Below, one piece after another: positions 17,102 through 26,498 of a stretch of 64,000 bases of DNA. Origin of the DNA: Cyclobacteriaceae bacterium (GTDB taxonomy: Bacteria > Bacteroidota > Bacteroidia > Cytophagales > Cyclobacteriaceae); the NCBI GenBank assembly GCA_016787645.1, contig JAEUUF010000013.1, forward strand, positions 310,001-374,000, written 5' to 3'. The notes under the pieces are model-generated. The model made no database searches, was not told the origin of the DNA, and saw only the letters and a list, made by a program, of their open reading frames with translations. The position numbers and the translations under genes are program-made. The first letter of the stretch is position 1. Each line of letters starts with the position of its first letter.

Positions 17102-17257
17102 ATGCCTTTCCGAAGCGAAGCACAGCGCAAATACCTATGGGCCCGCCATCCAAAAATTGCCAGGAAGTGGGCTCATGAGTACCCAGTACAGGGGCCTTTA
17201 CCTGACAAGCTGAATAGACCCAATCAAAGGAAAAAACGGAAAGTCAATAAGCCGTGA
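17102..17257 (+). CDS. Small basic protein, SEAQRRYL-type
   Basis: A 51-residue protein (ATG 17102; ATG 17096 adds two residues). It begins MPFRSEAQRKYLWARHP and continues KIARKWAHEYP, with a Lys/Arg-rich tail. This Ser-Glu-Ala-Gln-Arg...Tyr-Leu...His-Pro...Ala-x-x-Trp pattern matches, from memory, a family of very short uncharacterised proteins found in phages and bacteria whose role is unknown. The codon pattern, the recognisable motif and a well-placed promoter support it as a real gene. It precedes the second lipocalin-like lipoprotein by 35 bases and may be cotranscribed with it. Confidence 0.75.
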   Translation: MPFRSEAQRKYLWARHPKIARKWAHEYPVQGPLPDKLNRPNQRKKRKVNKP

Positions 17258-17292
17258 TTTCAGCTGTACGATACCAACAAAACAATGGAAAA

Positions 17293-17700
17293 ATGAAAAC
17301 CCTCCTGCGAATCCTCCCACTGATTCTCCTGGTGATTTTGGCTACTTCCTGCAAGAAGGATGAACCATCTGCATCGGGGTCACTCCTGGGCACGTGGAAA
17401 TTTACCAGCCAAAGCCTCTCCGGGTGCACTGATCCAGGCAATAACGGTACCGATGTCTGCACCACCGGCTGCGGCACATTGACCATCACTGCTACTACCT
17501 GGACGTTTGCTGACCCCATTCCATCGAATTCGGGCAATGGGACTTATACCACGAGCGGGAATTCGATCACGATCACGGTCACCTCAGGGAGCGGTCCTGC
17601 CGGAACATATACCTATGCCATTGCCGGCTCGGTACTCACCTTAAGCGATACAAACTACGGCGGGGGTTGTACAGGTCACCTGAATTTCACCCGGATTTGA
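17293..17700 (+). CDS. Lipocalin-like lipoprotein (copy 2)
   Basis: A 135-residue lipoprotein: signal peptide, lipobox ATSC, linker KKDEPSASG, then LLGTWKFTSQSLSGCTDPGNNGTDVC and Ser/Thr/Gly-rich strands ending GHLNFTRI. The order of motifs (GxWKF, a Cys pair spaced around NNGT, TITxTTWT, GTY, YTYxIxGSxL) parallels the lipoprotein at 16542, so the two are paralogues. ATG 17293 was chosen because it starts the signal peptide directly. It may be transcribed with the small gene just upstream. Confidence 0.85.
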   Translation: MKTLLRILPLILLVILATSCKKDEPSASGSLLGTWKFTSQSLSGCTDPGNNGTDVCTTGCGTLTITATTWTFADPIPSNSGNGTYTTSGNSITITVTSGSGPAGTYTYAIAGSVLTLSDTNYGGGCTGHLNFTRI

Positions 17701-17765
17701 GTCCTGTCCCGCCAAGGCCCTGCCCGGGCCGGAAGCCAGATATCAACCACCATCGCATCAGCAGA

Positions 17766-17832
17766 TGACTTTTGTAATGCACCCCGGCTGATGTGGGTCA
17801 TAGTAATCAACCGATAGGCTGGGTAAACTTTG
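17766..17832 (+). promoter_or_regulatory. tonB promoter with tandem FNR-like boxes
   Basis: A degenerate distal box TGACTTTTGTAA (17766-17777) is followed, 23 bases centre to centre, by TGATGTGGGTCA (17789-17800). After 24 bases comes AAACTTTG (17825-17832), one base from TAnnTTTG. The predicted start is near 17838, 14 bases before the tonB ATG. The geometry equals that of the usp and AI-2E promoters. Confidence 0.58.
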
Positions 17833-17851
17833 TATAACAAAACCCCGCTGT

Positions 17852-18541
17852 ATGGAAGTCAAGAAAACACGTGCAGCCGACATTTATAAGAAGACCGCAC
17901 TTTATCGAAGCATCGGCCTGATGATTTCATTAACGCTGATGATTAGCGCCTTCCAATGGAAGTCATACGATGAGGCCAAAGTTGATTTGAAGACGAAGAA
18001 TACAAACACCTTTGAACTGATAGTGGAAATTCCGCCTACGGAACAGCCACCGCCACCTGCTCCCCAGGTGCTGAGTACACAGGTGATTGAAGTCCCCGAC
18101 GAGCAGGAAATCAAGGAGGAAATAAAGGTCAACCTGGACATTGAAGTCACCGATCAGACCAAAGTAGAACAGATCAACGTAGTGATGCAGGCACCGGATC
18201 CTCCCGAGGAAGAAACAGAGAAGATTTTCACAGTGGTTGAAGAGACCGCATCCCCGAAGGGTGGAATGGCGACTTTCTACCAATTCGTCAAAGACAACAT
18301 CCAATATCCTCCGCAGGCCAAGCGCATGGGTATTCAGGGTCGTGTGTATGTAGAGTTTGTAATTGCCAAAGATGGTTCACTCACCGATGTACATGTGGTG
18401 AAAGGAATCGGTGCCGGCTGTGATGAAGAGGCTGTCCGGATCGTACAATCCGCTCCATCCTGGAATCCCGGCAGGCAACGCGGCAAGCCCGTGAGACAAC
18501 GCTACACGCTGCCGATTATATTCAAGATGGCGAATATGTAA
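17852..18541 (+). CDS. tonB: TonB family energy transducer
   Basis: A 229-residue protein with one N-terminal membrane helix (about residues 20-37) and a proline-rich periplasmic spacer (PPTEQPPPPAPQ and acidic stretches to about residue 130). The C-terminal TonB domain (about 145-229) has YPPQAKRMGIQGRVYVEFVI and GCDEEAVRIVQSAPSWNPG. It passes proton-motive force to TonB-dependent outer-membrane receptors. ExbB/ExbD genes are not adjacent. Its promoter carries the same tandem boxes as the low-oxygen genes, so this may be a specialised TonB. Confidence 0.93.
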   Translation: MEVKKTRAADIYKKTALYRSIGLMISLTLMISAFQWKSYDEAKVDLKTKNTNTFELIVEIPPTEQPPPPAPQVLSTQVIEVPDEQEIKEEIKVNLDIEVTDQTKVEQINVVMQAPDPPEEETEKIFTVVEETASPKGGMATFYQFVKDNIQYPPQAKRMGIQGRVYVEFVIAKDGSLTDVHVVKGIGAGCDEEAVRIVQSAPSWNPGRQRGKPVRQRYTLPIIFKMANM

Positions 18542-18674
18542 TGGGAGTTGGTTGGTCCGGGTGGCAAGCCGCGTAGTAGAAATGAGACCCGGCAGCTATC
18601 AGGCGGTTGTGCAATTCTACAATTGACCTGGACGCCTTTGATCCGTGTTAACCTTGACCAAATCATAAAACAAG

Positions 18675-18710
18675 AAGGCCAACTATCTATTGATCAGATA
18701 ATTGGCCTTT
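18675..18710. terminator. Hairpin between tonB and tRNA-Glu
   Basis: AAGGCCAAcTATCT pairs with AGATAaTTGGCCTTT, a 13-14-bp stem with one mismatch. It lies between convergent units (tonB on plus, tRNA-Glu on minus) and could stop transcription from either side; short T- and A-runs flank it. Confidence 0.65.
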
Positions 18711-18718
18711 GATTTCAG

Positions 18719-18790
18719 TAGTCCGTACGGGAATCGAACCCGTGTTACCAGAATGAAAATCTGGTGTCCTAACCCCTAGACGAACGGACC
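18719..18790 (-). tRNA. tRNA-Glu (anticodon TTC)
   Basis: On the minus strand the 72-base sequence folds as a tRNA: acceptor GGTCCGT / ACGGACT with discriminator A, D-arm with TCTAGGGGTTAGGA, anticodon stem CCAGA/TCTGG around loop TTTTCAT (anticodon TTC), and T-arm ACGGG-TTCGATT-CCCGT. CCA is not encoded, as is usual in this phylum. The G1-U72 pair is wobble. Confidence 0.97.
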
Positions 18791-18808
18791 ATAGGGTAAA
18801 ACAGGGCG

Positions 18809-18839
18809 CAAAGATAGAACGACGGGCCATTTTGACAAA
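18809..18839 (-). promoter_or_regulatory. Bacteroidota-type promoter of tRNA-Glu
   Basis: On the minus strand TTTG (18836-18839) and TATCTTTG (18809-18816) are separated by exactly 19 bases, the consensus -33/-7 arrangement TTTG-N19-TAnnTTTG. It ends 19 bases before the tRNA 5' end. It is the only promoter here with both elements perfect. Confidence 0.75.
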
Positions 18840-18932
18840 CCAGCCTCACTCCTTTTTTCAGGAACCTCTGAGTTTCTTCATTGGTTTTGGTACGATACTC
18901 CTCTATTTTTACCCGCGTTTCGAAACTTCTAA

Positions 18933-19946
<1,014 letters not shown>

Positions 19947-19968
19947 CACTACCTTCAAGATGCAAAGT

Positions 19969-20003
19969 AAAGTCACTGACCAGCTGTGGTCAGTGACTTT
20001 TTT
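19969..20003 (+). terminator. Strong rho-independent terminator after gap
   Basis: A perfect 14-bp stem (AAAGTCACTGACCA / TGGTCAGTGACTTT) with a GCTG loop is followed directly by a T-tract. It starts 22 bases after the gap stop codon. Confidence 0.93.
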
Positions 20004-20074
20004 ATTTGACATTGACTTCCTTCATGATAATCAGTGCCTAGTGCCCAGAGTCCAGCACCTGTCGCATCGCCTTG

Positions 20075-20920
20075 TCATCCTTCCAACCGATTCTTATACC
20101 AGATATTCAATATTACTCCTGCCAATACAACCAACATCCCCAGGTGAGCTTCGAGACTAAAAGTCTCGCCGAAAAGAAAATAGCCAAGCACCAACGCATA
20201 GATGATACCGATATACTTTAAGCTCACCACTTTGGAGAGTTCATCAGACTGGTAAGACCGGGTCATAAAATATTGTGCAATCTGGGCTGTGAGCCCAATG
20301 AAAACCAGGACAAACCAGTCAGTTCCCTCCGGGGGTATCCAGGTGATGGTTGTGATCAAAAGTGCAGTGACCGGCAGCGAGACCAACGGAAAATAGAAGG
20401 TGATCACCAGCGGATGTTCCGTGAGTTTCAATTGCCGTATCATGTTGTAAGCCAGGCCAGCAAAGAAGGCAGAGCCAATACCCAACAAGAGGTACATCGG
20501 CTCAATCCGACTGTCGAATCCTTGCACCATCAATACACCTGCAAACGAAAGCGCGAAAAATACCCATTGCCAGGGCTTCACGGGTTCACGAACAATGTAG
20601 ATACCCATGATCGCGGTGAACACCGGCGACAGGTATTGGAGGGTAACGGCACTCGCCAATGGCATATGCTGCAGGGTGATGAAATAAAGAACAAGCGAGC
20701 TTGACCCAAAAAAACCACGCAAGAGCAACGCCTTGCTGTTGTTGCCAGGCAATGGGATGCCATTGAACCGAACAAAGCCATAGGCAATCACGAGAGAGAC
20801 CAAGGATCGCAGCAACGCTATTTGAATGGCCGGCAAATGCCCCAGAAACTTCACGGCGGCATTCATCAAGGCAAAGAAGAATGTGGCCAGCAACATGAAG
20901 CGAACACCGGGCGAGAACAT
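20075..20920 (-). CDS. DMT superfamily (EamA-type) transporter
   Basis: A 281-residue inner-membrane protein with about ten hydrophobic helices in two EamA repeats (about residues 5-135 and 145-275). Landmarks are MNAAVKFLGHLPAIQIALLRSL in the first repeat and TAQIAQYFMTRSYQSDELSKVVSLKYIGIIYA in the second. Family members export metabolites such as amino acids, nucleosides or vitamins; the substrate is not readable. It is a single minus-strand gene converging on gap. Confidence 0.9.
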   Translation of the reverse strand: MFSPGVRFMLLATFFFALMNAAVKFLGHLPAIQIALLRSLVSLVIAYGFVRFNGIPLPGNNSKALLLRGFFGSSSLVLYFITLQHMPLASAVTLQYLSPVFTAIMGIYIVREPVKPWQWVFFALSFAGVLMVQGFDSRIEPMYLLLGIGSAFFAGLAYNMIRQLKLTEHPLVITFYFPLVSLPVTALLITTITWIPPEGTDWFVLVFIGLTAQIAQYFMTRSYQSDELSKVVSLKYIGIIYALVLGYFLFGETFSLEAHLGMLVVLAGVILNIWYKNRLEG

Positions 20921-21314
20921 GGCGCAAGATAATCAGGTACGGGAGGTCAGGAGCACAAGGGCAGGCAGGAAGCCCGCTGCTGTTCGGATTTTTCTTGGCG
21001 TCGAGTACGCCTGACCCCTGATCCCTTGCCCCTAACCCCTACTTCCAGGTAACCAGACATGTAAGATTATCCAAAAAATAGCGTCTGTGATGTCAGGTTT
21101 TCACTCGCTGAGGCAGTAAAACCTGTCCCCCTATATACGTCAACATGGCATAACGTATTGATAATTAATGGACTACAAAGAGTTCAGACCCCGGACTCAA
21201 CCCCTGCTAAGGTCTTGAAAAGTTACTTTACGGATGTATTGTTTTGCCCCAGTTTCGATGATTCCCGAACGAGGCAGCCCTCACCTTTGATCCAACAAAA
21301 CGAAAGGGGGGATC
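20921..21314. other. 394-base intergenic region with G4 motif and hairpins
   Basis: No convincing gene is seen here. Reading left to right it holds a C-rich block at 21015-21039 that would form a four-tract G-quadruplex on the minus strand, a hairpin with an 8-bp outer stem at 21094-21125, and a 6-bp inverted repeat ATACGT...ACGTAT at about 21136-21159. It ends with a strong GGGGGG ribosome binding site for the gene at 21315. It is the longest coding-free stretch of the window. Confidence 0.5.
21094..21125 (+). other. Hairpin in leader region of small exported protein
   Basis: The outer stem is CAGGTTTT (21094-21101) against AAAACCTG (21118-21125), with a bulged C and a further ACT/AGT and GC/GC inner stem. 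No T-run follows, so it looks more like a structured RNA element than a terminator. Confidence 0.35.
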
Positions 21315-21599
21315 ATGATGGCAACTACAACAATCTACAACATTCGCTACCGGTTGACGCAGGTTGTCGTTTTCGTCGCATGCGTTGTTTTCTGCCTGCT
21401 CATTGCCCAGGTTGCAGAGGCTCGTAAGCCCAGGCCTCCGCACTTCGACAAGCCGAAGTACCGGGTATCCGTGCACAGCAATTCTCAACGCGTTGTTAAG
21501 GTGCTGGAATGGAAACGCAAGAACCCTTACAAGCAAGGTGGCATCTTTGCTTCCAACAAACGGAGCAAGAGCAAGCCCCAGGCTGAAACAGACTTTTGA
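21315..21599 (+). CDS. Small basic exported protein of unknown function
   Basis: A 94-residue protein with a hydrophobic signal or anchor segment (about residues 15-34, VVVFVACVVFCLLIAQVAEA), then a strongly basic mature part (RKPRPPHFDKPKYRV...KRKNPYKQGG...NKRSKSK). I do not recognise a family. The start ATG 21315 (or 21318) is supported by an unusually strong GGGGGG ribosome binding site and the gene is closed by a classic terminator at 21637, so it is a well-delimited single-gene unit. Possible roles include DNA or envelope binding, but nothing in the sequence proves this. Confidence 0.7.
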   Translation: MMATTTIYNIRYRLTQVVVFVACVVFCLLIAQVAEARKPRPPHFDKPKYRVSVHSNSQRVVKVLEWKRKNPYKQGGIFASNKRSKSKPQAETDF

Positions 21600-21636
21600 T
21601 CTTTAGATATCACGCGACAAGGGGTGTTTAGTGATA

Positions 21637-21668
21637 GGCCTCTGCAGTTTCTGCAGGGGCTTTTTTTT
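21637..21668 (+). terminator. Rho-independent terminator
   Basis: GCCTCTGCAG / CTGCAGGGGC forms a 10-bp stem (one G-T pair) around TTT, followed by eight T residues. It lies 37 bases after the stop of the small exported protein. Confidence 0.92.
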
Positions 21669-21693
21669 GCGATCTTCGCAGGGCCTTGCCTGA

Positions 21694-22890
21694 ATGAACC
21701 ACGATTTCGACCCGGACGTTTTCCTGCACCGACTTGCCCAAACTTCTCCCGCGCCTTTCGGAATTGCCATCGAACGCGCCGAAGGCAGTTGGCTCTTTAG
21801 TCCCGACGGTACACGCTACCTGGACCTGATCTCTGGCATTGCCGTCAGCAACATCGGGCATCGCCACCCGAAGGTCGTGAAGGCCATCAAAGACCAGGTG
21901 GACAAGCACCTCCACGTCATGGCGTATGGGGAATACATCCAGGCCCCGTCGAACCGGTTGGCTGAGAAACTGGCCAGCCTGCTTCCGCCTTCCCTGAATT
22001 GCAGCTACTTCGTCAACTCAGGCACAGAGGCCAACGAGGCAGCCTTGAAACTGGCTAAGAGGCTCACCGGCCGGACAAAGATGGTTTCCTGCCGTAAGTC
22101 TTACCACGGCAGCACACATGGTTCACTCAGCGTTTCTGGAAATGAAATAAAGAAGAATGCATTCCGTCCTCTCCTTCCCGATGTCCATTTTATGCACTAT
22201 GGTTCCGCCGAGGACTTAACTCTCATCGACAATGAGACTGCGTGTGTGATTATGGAAACTATCCAGGGCGATGCCGGGGTGAGAATTCCCTCGAGTGCCT
22301 ACTTAAGGGCCGTACGGCAGCGCTGTGATGAAACGGGGGCCTTGTTGATTCTTGACGAAATCCAGTGCGGCATGGGCCGTACAGGAAAGCTCTTCGCCTT
22401 TGAACACTTCGGTATTGTCCCTGACCTCCTCACCATCGCCAAGGCATTCGGCGGCGGACTGCCCATTGGAGCGCTGATCAGTTCAGAGAAAAACCTTCAT
22501 GCCTTCACGGTTGATCCGATGCTGGGGCATATCACCACCTTCGGCGGAAACCCGGTTTGTTGCGCGTCCGCACTGGCTACACTTGAAGTGCTTTCCGAAA
22601 CGGACCTGCTGAATAACGTTGAGGCCAAAGGGCAACTGATTCAATCCCTGATTCAGCATCCAGACATCCGTGAAATTCGCCGTATCGGGATGATGTTCGC
22701 AGTAGATTTTGATTCCAGCGAACGTGTTAATCACATTGTGGAGTTCGCCAAAAAGAAGGGGGTAATCTGCTACTGGTTCCTCTCCCACCCCAACAGTTTC
22801 CGTATTGCCCCTCCCCTGACTATTTCCGAAGTAGACATCCGTTATGGTTGCGCGGTAATTCGCGAGGCCATTGACCAAACCCGAACTTGA
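21694..22890 (+). CDS. Class III aminotransferase (acetylornithine/ornithine-type)
   Basis: A 398-residue PLP enzyme of the acetylornithine/4-aminobutyrate aminotransferase group. It has the substrate loop YLDLISGIAVSNIGHRHP, the cofactor-phosphate motif NSGTEANEAALKLAK, DEIQCGMGRTGKLFAFEH, and the Schiff-base lysine in TIAKAFGGGLPIGA. No arginine-biosynthesis genes are adjacent, so the substrate (acetylornithine, 4-aminobutyrate, an omega-amino acid) stays open. The serine hydrolase gene follows 16 bases later in the same direction. Confidence 0.92.
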   Translation: MNHDFDPDVFLHRLAQTSPAPFGIAIERAEGSWLFSPDGTRYLDLISGIAVSNIGHRHPKVVKAIKDQVDKHLHVMAYGEYIQAPSNRLAEKLASLLPPSLNCSYFVNSGTEANEAALKLAKRLTGRTKMVSCRKSYHGSTHGSLSVSGNEIKKNAFRPLLPDVHFMHYGSAEDLTLIDNETACVIMETIQGDAGVRIPSSAYLRAVRQRCDETGALLILDEIQCGMGRTGKLFAFEHFGIVPDLLTIAKAFGGGLPIGALISSEKNLHAFTVDPMLGHITTFGGNPVCCASALATLEVLSETDLLNNVEAKGQLIQSLIQHPDIREIRRIGMMFAVDFDSSERVNHIVEFAKKKGVICYWFLSHPNSFRIAPPLTISEVDIRYGCAVIREAIDQTRT

Positions 22891-22906
22891 ATCTTACCCA
22901 AGACCT

Positions 22907-24247
22907 ATGAAACCATTACGCCGCTTTACCCTCCTTCTGGTTGTGCTTTGTCCGCTCTTCACCGGAGCGCAGCCCATTGAAACCATCCTGAAAGAACGCG
23001 TCGACGCGGGTGAGACGCCGGGGATTGTGGTAGCCTTTCATCAAAACGGAATGACCACATTCTACCATGTGGGCTATGCCGATGTCGCCAGCCAGCGACT
23101 GGTAGATTCCAAAACGCTGTTCGAGATCGGGTCAATCACCAAAACATTCACGACCATCATGATTGCCCAATTGGCAGAGGAAGGCAAAATCAAACTGAAA
23201 GATCCCGTGCAGAACTTTCTCCCTTCCGGTGTAACCATGCCCACACGGAATGGAAGAAGCATCACGTTTGAAGACCTGGCGACAGCGAGTTCGGGTCTGC
23301 CCCGTATGCCAAACAACATGACGCCGGCCGACAACGAGAATCCGTACATCGATTATACCGAAGACAAGCTTTGGGCCTTCCTATCGGGGTACACTTTGAC
23401 CCGCGACATTGGCAGCCAGTATGAATACTCCAATCTAGGCATGGGTCTTCTCGGCGTTCTCGTGGCTCGTATTGATGGCAAGACCTATCGCGAGTCAGTG
23501 ACCAAACGCATTCTCAAACCCCTTCGGATGAATGAAACTTTCATGAACACACCGGGACGAAAGGACAAGAATGCGGCAACCGGGTATTCAGATGGTAAAC
23601 CCGTCAAGGCGTGGACGTGGACGGACGCCAGCTGCATTCAAGGAGCCGGGGGGTTGTTGTCAAACGCCGAAGACATGATGAAGTACCTGTTGGCCAATCT
23701 CAAGCCATCCACCAATAGCCTCGGCAAGGCCATGATCAATTCACACCAGCCTCGCCTGGACATCGGGCGAAACAACATGAAAATCGCGCTGGGCTGGCAT
23801 ACCCGGAATAAAATTATCTGGCACAATGGCGGCACCGGTGGCTTCAGGACCTTTGCCGGTTATGAGCCAGAAAAGAAAATGGCCGTCGTGGTATTGACCA
23901 ATTCGAACCTGGGCGCTGATGACATCGGTTTTCACCTCATGGATGAAAGCATACCACTAAAGCAGATCAAGCGTCCTATCCCTGTAGCGGTTGAACTCCT
24001 GCAATCGTATGTCGGGAGTTACGAGATCACACCGCAGTTCAAAATTGAGGTTACGCTGGAGAACGGGCAACTGTTTGCACAGGCAACCAACCAACCAAAA
24101 TTTGGGATTTACGCGGAATCCGATACCCGGTTCTTCCTGCGGGTAGTCGATGCCACCGTAGACTTCGTAAAAGGAGCAGACGGAAAAATTGAAAAGCTGG
24201 TTCTCTACCAGAATGGCCAGGCGATGAATGGAATGCGTAAGCCCTAA
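22907..24247 (+). CDS. Serine hydrolase, class C beta-lactamase family
   Basis: A 446-residue exported protein with a signal peptide cut after about residue 21 (FTGAQ). The class C beta-lactamase/DD-peptidase fold has S76-I-T-K79 as nucleophile motif, Y174-S-N176 as second motif, and HNGGTGGF as the KTG-like box. A C-terminal beta domain follows. Such proteins are esterases, peptidases or beta-lactamases; resistance cannot be inferred. ATG 22907 was chosen because it starts the signal peptide. Its last 4 bases overlap the convergent hslV gene. Confidence 0.9.
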   Translation: MKPLRRFTLLLVVLCPLFTGAQPIETILKERVDAGETPGIVVAFHQNGMTTFYHVGYADVASQRLVDSKTLFEIGSITKTFTTIMIAQLAEEGKIKLKDPVQNFLPSGVTMPTRNGRSITFEDLATASSGLPRMPNNMTPADNENPYIDYTEDKLWAFLSGYTLTRDIGSQYEYSNLGMGLLGVLVARIDGKTYRESVTKRILKPLRMNETFMNTPGRKDKNAATGYSDGKPVKAWTWTDASCIQGAGGLLSNAEDMMKYLLANLKPSTNSLGKAMINSHQPRLDIGRNNMKIALGWHTRNKIIWHNGGTGGFRTFAGYEPEKKMAVVVLTNSNLGADDIGFHLMDESIPLKQIKRPIPVAVELLQSYVGSYEITPQFKIEVTLENGQLFAQATNQPKFGIYAESDTRFFLRVVDATVDFVKGADGKIEKLVLYQNGQAMNGMRKP

Positions 24248-24780
24248 AGCTTCTCGATGATGAGGTTGTGATTGGTATAAATGCAAATGTCGGCTGCGAT
24301 GGTCAGGCTTTCACGGACTATCTCCTCGGCAGACAGGTGAGGTGCGTGTTTCTTCAACGCCAAGGCAGCAGACTGCGCATACATGGCTCCTGATCCGATA
24401 GCCGCCACCTGGTGATCGGGTTCCAGGACATCGCCAGTTCCCGACAGCATCAGTAGCTCTTCCTTGTTGACGGTAATGAGCATGGCCTCCAATCTCCGGA
24501 GGTAGCGGTCCATCCGCCAATCTTTCGCCAACTCAATAGCCGCCCGCTTCATGTTGCCTCCGTATGAATTCAATTTCTCTTCAAACCGGTCCAGCAGGGT
24601 AAACGCATCGGCGGTAGAGCCCGCAAAACCGACGAGAATCTTCCCATCCTGAAGTTTGCGGATCTTCCGGACATTACTCTTGGCAATCGTATTTCCGATA
24701 GTAGCCTGACCATCGCCACCGATGGCAACCTGCCCATTGTGCTGGACGGCAAGAATCGTAGTCGCGTGAATGGGCATCAT
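24244..24780 (-). CDS. hslV: ATP-dependent protease subunit HslV
   Basis: A 178-residue proteasome-like peptidase. The active threonine is expected at Thr7 in [13 protein letters not shown], so a six-residue leader would be removed, as in ClpQ-type HslV. Family features are [23 protein letters not shown] and [17 protein letters not shown]. It normally works as a dodecamer capped by the HslU ATPase, but no hslU lies beside it here. It is 9 bases downstream of the pyruvate dehydrogenase E2 gene and converges with the serine hydrolase gene. Confidence 0.95.
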   Translation of the reverse strand: MMPIHATTILAVQHNGQVAIGGDGQATIGNTIAKSNVRKIRKLQDGKILVGFAGSTADAFTLLDRFEEKLNSYGGNMKRAAIELAKDWRMDRYLRRLEAMLITVNKEELLMLSGTGDVLEPDHQVAAIGSGAMYAQSAALALKKHAPHLSAEEIVRESLTIAADICIYTNHNLIIEKL

Positions 24781-24789
24781 AATTGGTGA

Positions 24790-26415
24790 TCAGATCAAGA
24801 TGCGAACCGGGTCTTCAAGCAGCCCCTTGAGCGTCTTAAGGAAACCAGAACCAACAGCTCCATCGACGGCGCGGTGATCGCAAGAGAGGGTAACTTTCAT
24901 CACATTACCCGGAACAACCTGCCCATTCTTGACAATCGGGGTTTCTTTGATGCCTCCCACAGCCAGGATGCAGGCATCAGGCGGATTGATGATGGCGGTG
25001 AACTCTTCAATGCCAAACATACCGAGGTTGGAAATTGTAAAAGTACTTCCTTCCCAGTCGGCAGGCTGGAGCTTTTTATCATGAGCCTTTTGCGCGAGAT
25101 CCTTTACTTCAACCGCAATGTGCGATAGTGACTTGTTGTCCGCAAAACGAATCACCGGCACGAGCAGTCCGTCTTTGACAGCAACTGCAACACCAATATG
25201 GATATGATGGTTTCGGCGCATTTTGTCACCCAGCCAGCTTACGTTCACATCCGGATGCTGGCGCAATGCAGCCGCGGCAGCTTTGATCACCATATCGTTG
25301 AACGATATCTTGACCGGAGCCACTTCGTTGATGCTCTTCCGGGCTTCGACTGCCTTGTCCATGTTAATCTCCATGGTGAGGTAGAAGTGGGGTGCGGTGA
25401 ATTTGCTTTCAGCAAGTCGCTTCGCGATGGTCTTCCGCATCTGGGACACCGGGATTTCCTCAAAGCTCTCCTTGCCAACCACGGAAGGCAGTACTACAGG
25501 GGCAGCGGCGGTGGCTTTAGAGGCCGGTGCAGTTGCCACACCCGGCTTGAAGTTCTCAATATCCCGTCGAGTTATGCGACCATGTTCGCCTGAACCCTGG
25601 ATCTTGGTAATGTCATAACCCATCTCGCGGGCCATCTTACGGGCCAACGGAGAAGCTTTCACTCGTCCGTTTGACCCACTTGCCTGCGGAGCGGCCACAG
25701 GGGAAGCGGGAGTTGCCGCAGGCGACGCAGCAGGTGAAGAAGCTTTGACGGGTGCGCTCCCTTTTGACTGATGCGCCTTCAGCAACGTTTGCCAATCGGC
25801 ATTCTTGTCGCCGATGATGGCCAATACACCATTGACTGCCACAGGTTCCTTTTCTTTGGCGCCAACATACAACAGGGTGCCCGTGTTGTACGATTCGTAT
25901 TCCATCGTCGCCTTGTCCGTCTCTATTTCAGCCAGCAGTTCACCTGACTTGACGGCATCCCCGACTTTCTTATGCCAGGCGGCGATGACCCCTTCGGCCA
26001 TGGTATCGCTCATCTTCGGCATGAGCACGATTTCGGCTTTGATACCGGTTGTGTCAATAGCTGCAGGTGCGGGTGCTGTAGCCGTCGCTGTGGCGGTTGT
26101 GGCTTTCGGAGCTTCTGCCTTTCCGCCAGCCGCCGCTGCTGTAGAAGCGGACGCCAGCAGGGTGGAATAATCCTCTCCTGGCTTGCCAATAATGGCGAGC
26201 ACATCATTAATCTTTACCGGCTGACCTTCTTTGGCGCCCAGATAGAGCACCGTACCGGAATTAAACGACTCGTAATCCATGGTGGCCTTGTCGGTTTCGA
26301 TTTCAGCCATCAACTCCCCTGACTTCACAGTATCTCCCACCTTCTTATGCCATTTGGCGATAACCCCTTCGGTCATGGTATCGCTCATCTTCGGCATCCG
26401 GACAATCTCGGCCAT
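24790..26415 (-). CDS. pdhC: Pyruvate dehydrogenase E2, dihydrolipoamide acetyltransferase
   Basis: A 541-residue E2 subunit. Two lipoyl domains carry ETDKATM (lipoyl lysines Lys43 and Lys168), joined by Ala/Pro/Thr-rich linkers. An E3/E1-binding domain follows (SPLARKMAREMGYDI...GRITRRDI), then the catalytic acetyltransferase domain with SCDHRAVDG. It forms the core of the complex that makes acetyl-CoA from pyruvate. ATG 26415 begins MAEIVRMPKMSDTM, the usual lipoyl-domain start. The E1 and E3 genes are not adjacent; hslV follows 9 bases downstream. Confidence 0.95.
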   Translation of the reverse strand: MAEIVRMPKMSDTMTEGVIAKWHKKVGDTVKSGELMAEIETDKATMDYESFNSGTVLYLGAKEGQPVKINDVLAIIGKPGEDYSTLLASASTAAAAGGKAEAPKATTATATATAPAPAAIDTTGIKAEIVLMPKMSDTMAEGVIAAWHKKVGDAVKSGELLAEIETDKATMEYESYNTGTLLYVGAKEKEPVAVNGVLAIIGDKNADWQTLLKAHQSKGSAPVKASSPAASPAATPASPVAAPQASGSNGRVKASPLARKMAREMGYDITKIQGSGEHGRITRRDIENFKPGVATAPASKATAAAPVVLPSVVGKESFEEIPVSQMRKTIAKRLAESKFTAPHFYLTMEINMDKAVEARKSINEVAPVKISFNDMVIKAAAAALRQHPDVNVSWLGDKMRRNHHIHIGVAVAVKDGLLVPVIRFADNKSLSHIAVEVKDLAQKAHDKKLQPADWEGSTFTISNLGMFGIEEFTAIINPPDACILAVGGIKETPIVKNGQVVPGNVMKVTLSCDHRAVDGAVGSGFLKTLKGLLEDPVRILI

Positions 26416-26498
26416 TGCGTTAGCAGTTTTAATTCCTGTTTGGAAGGTCAAAAATAGGCTTATAAAAGTGATTTTCAAGCCCCGTAACCTACTTTGGC

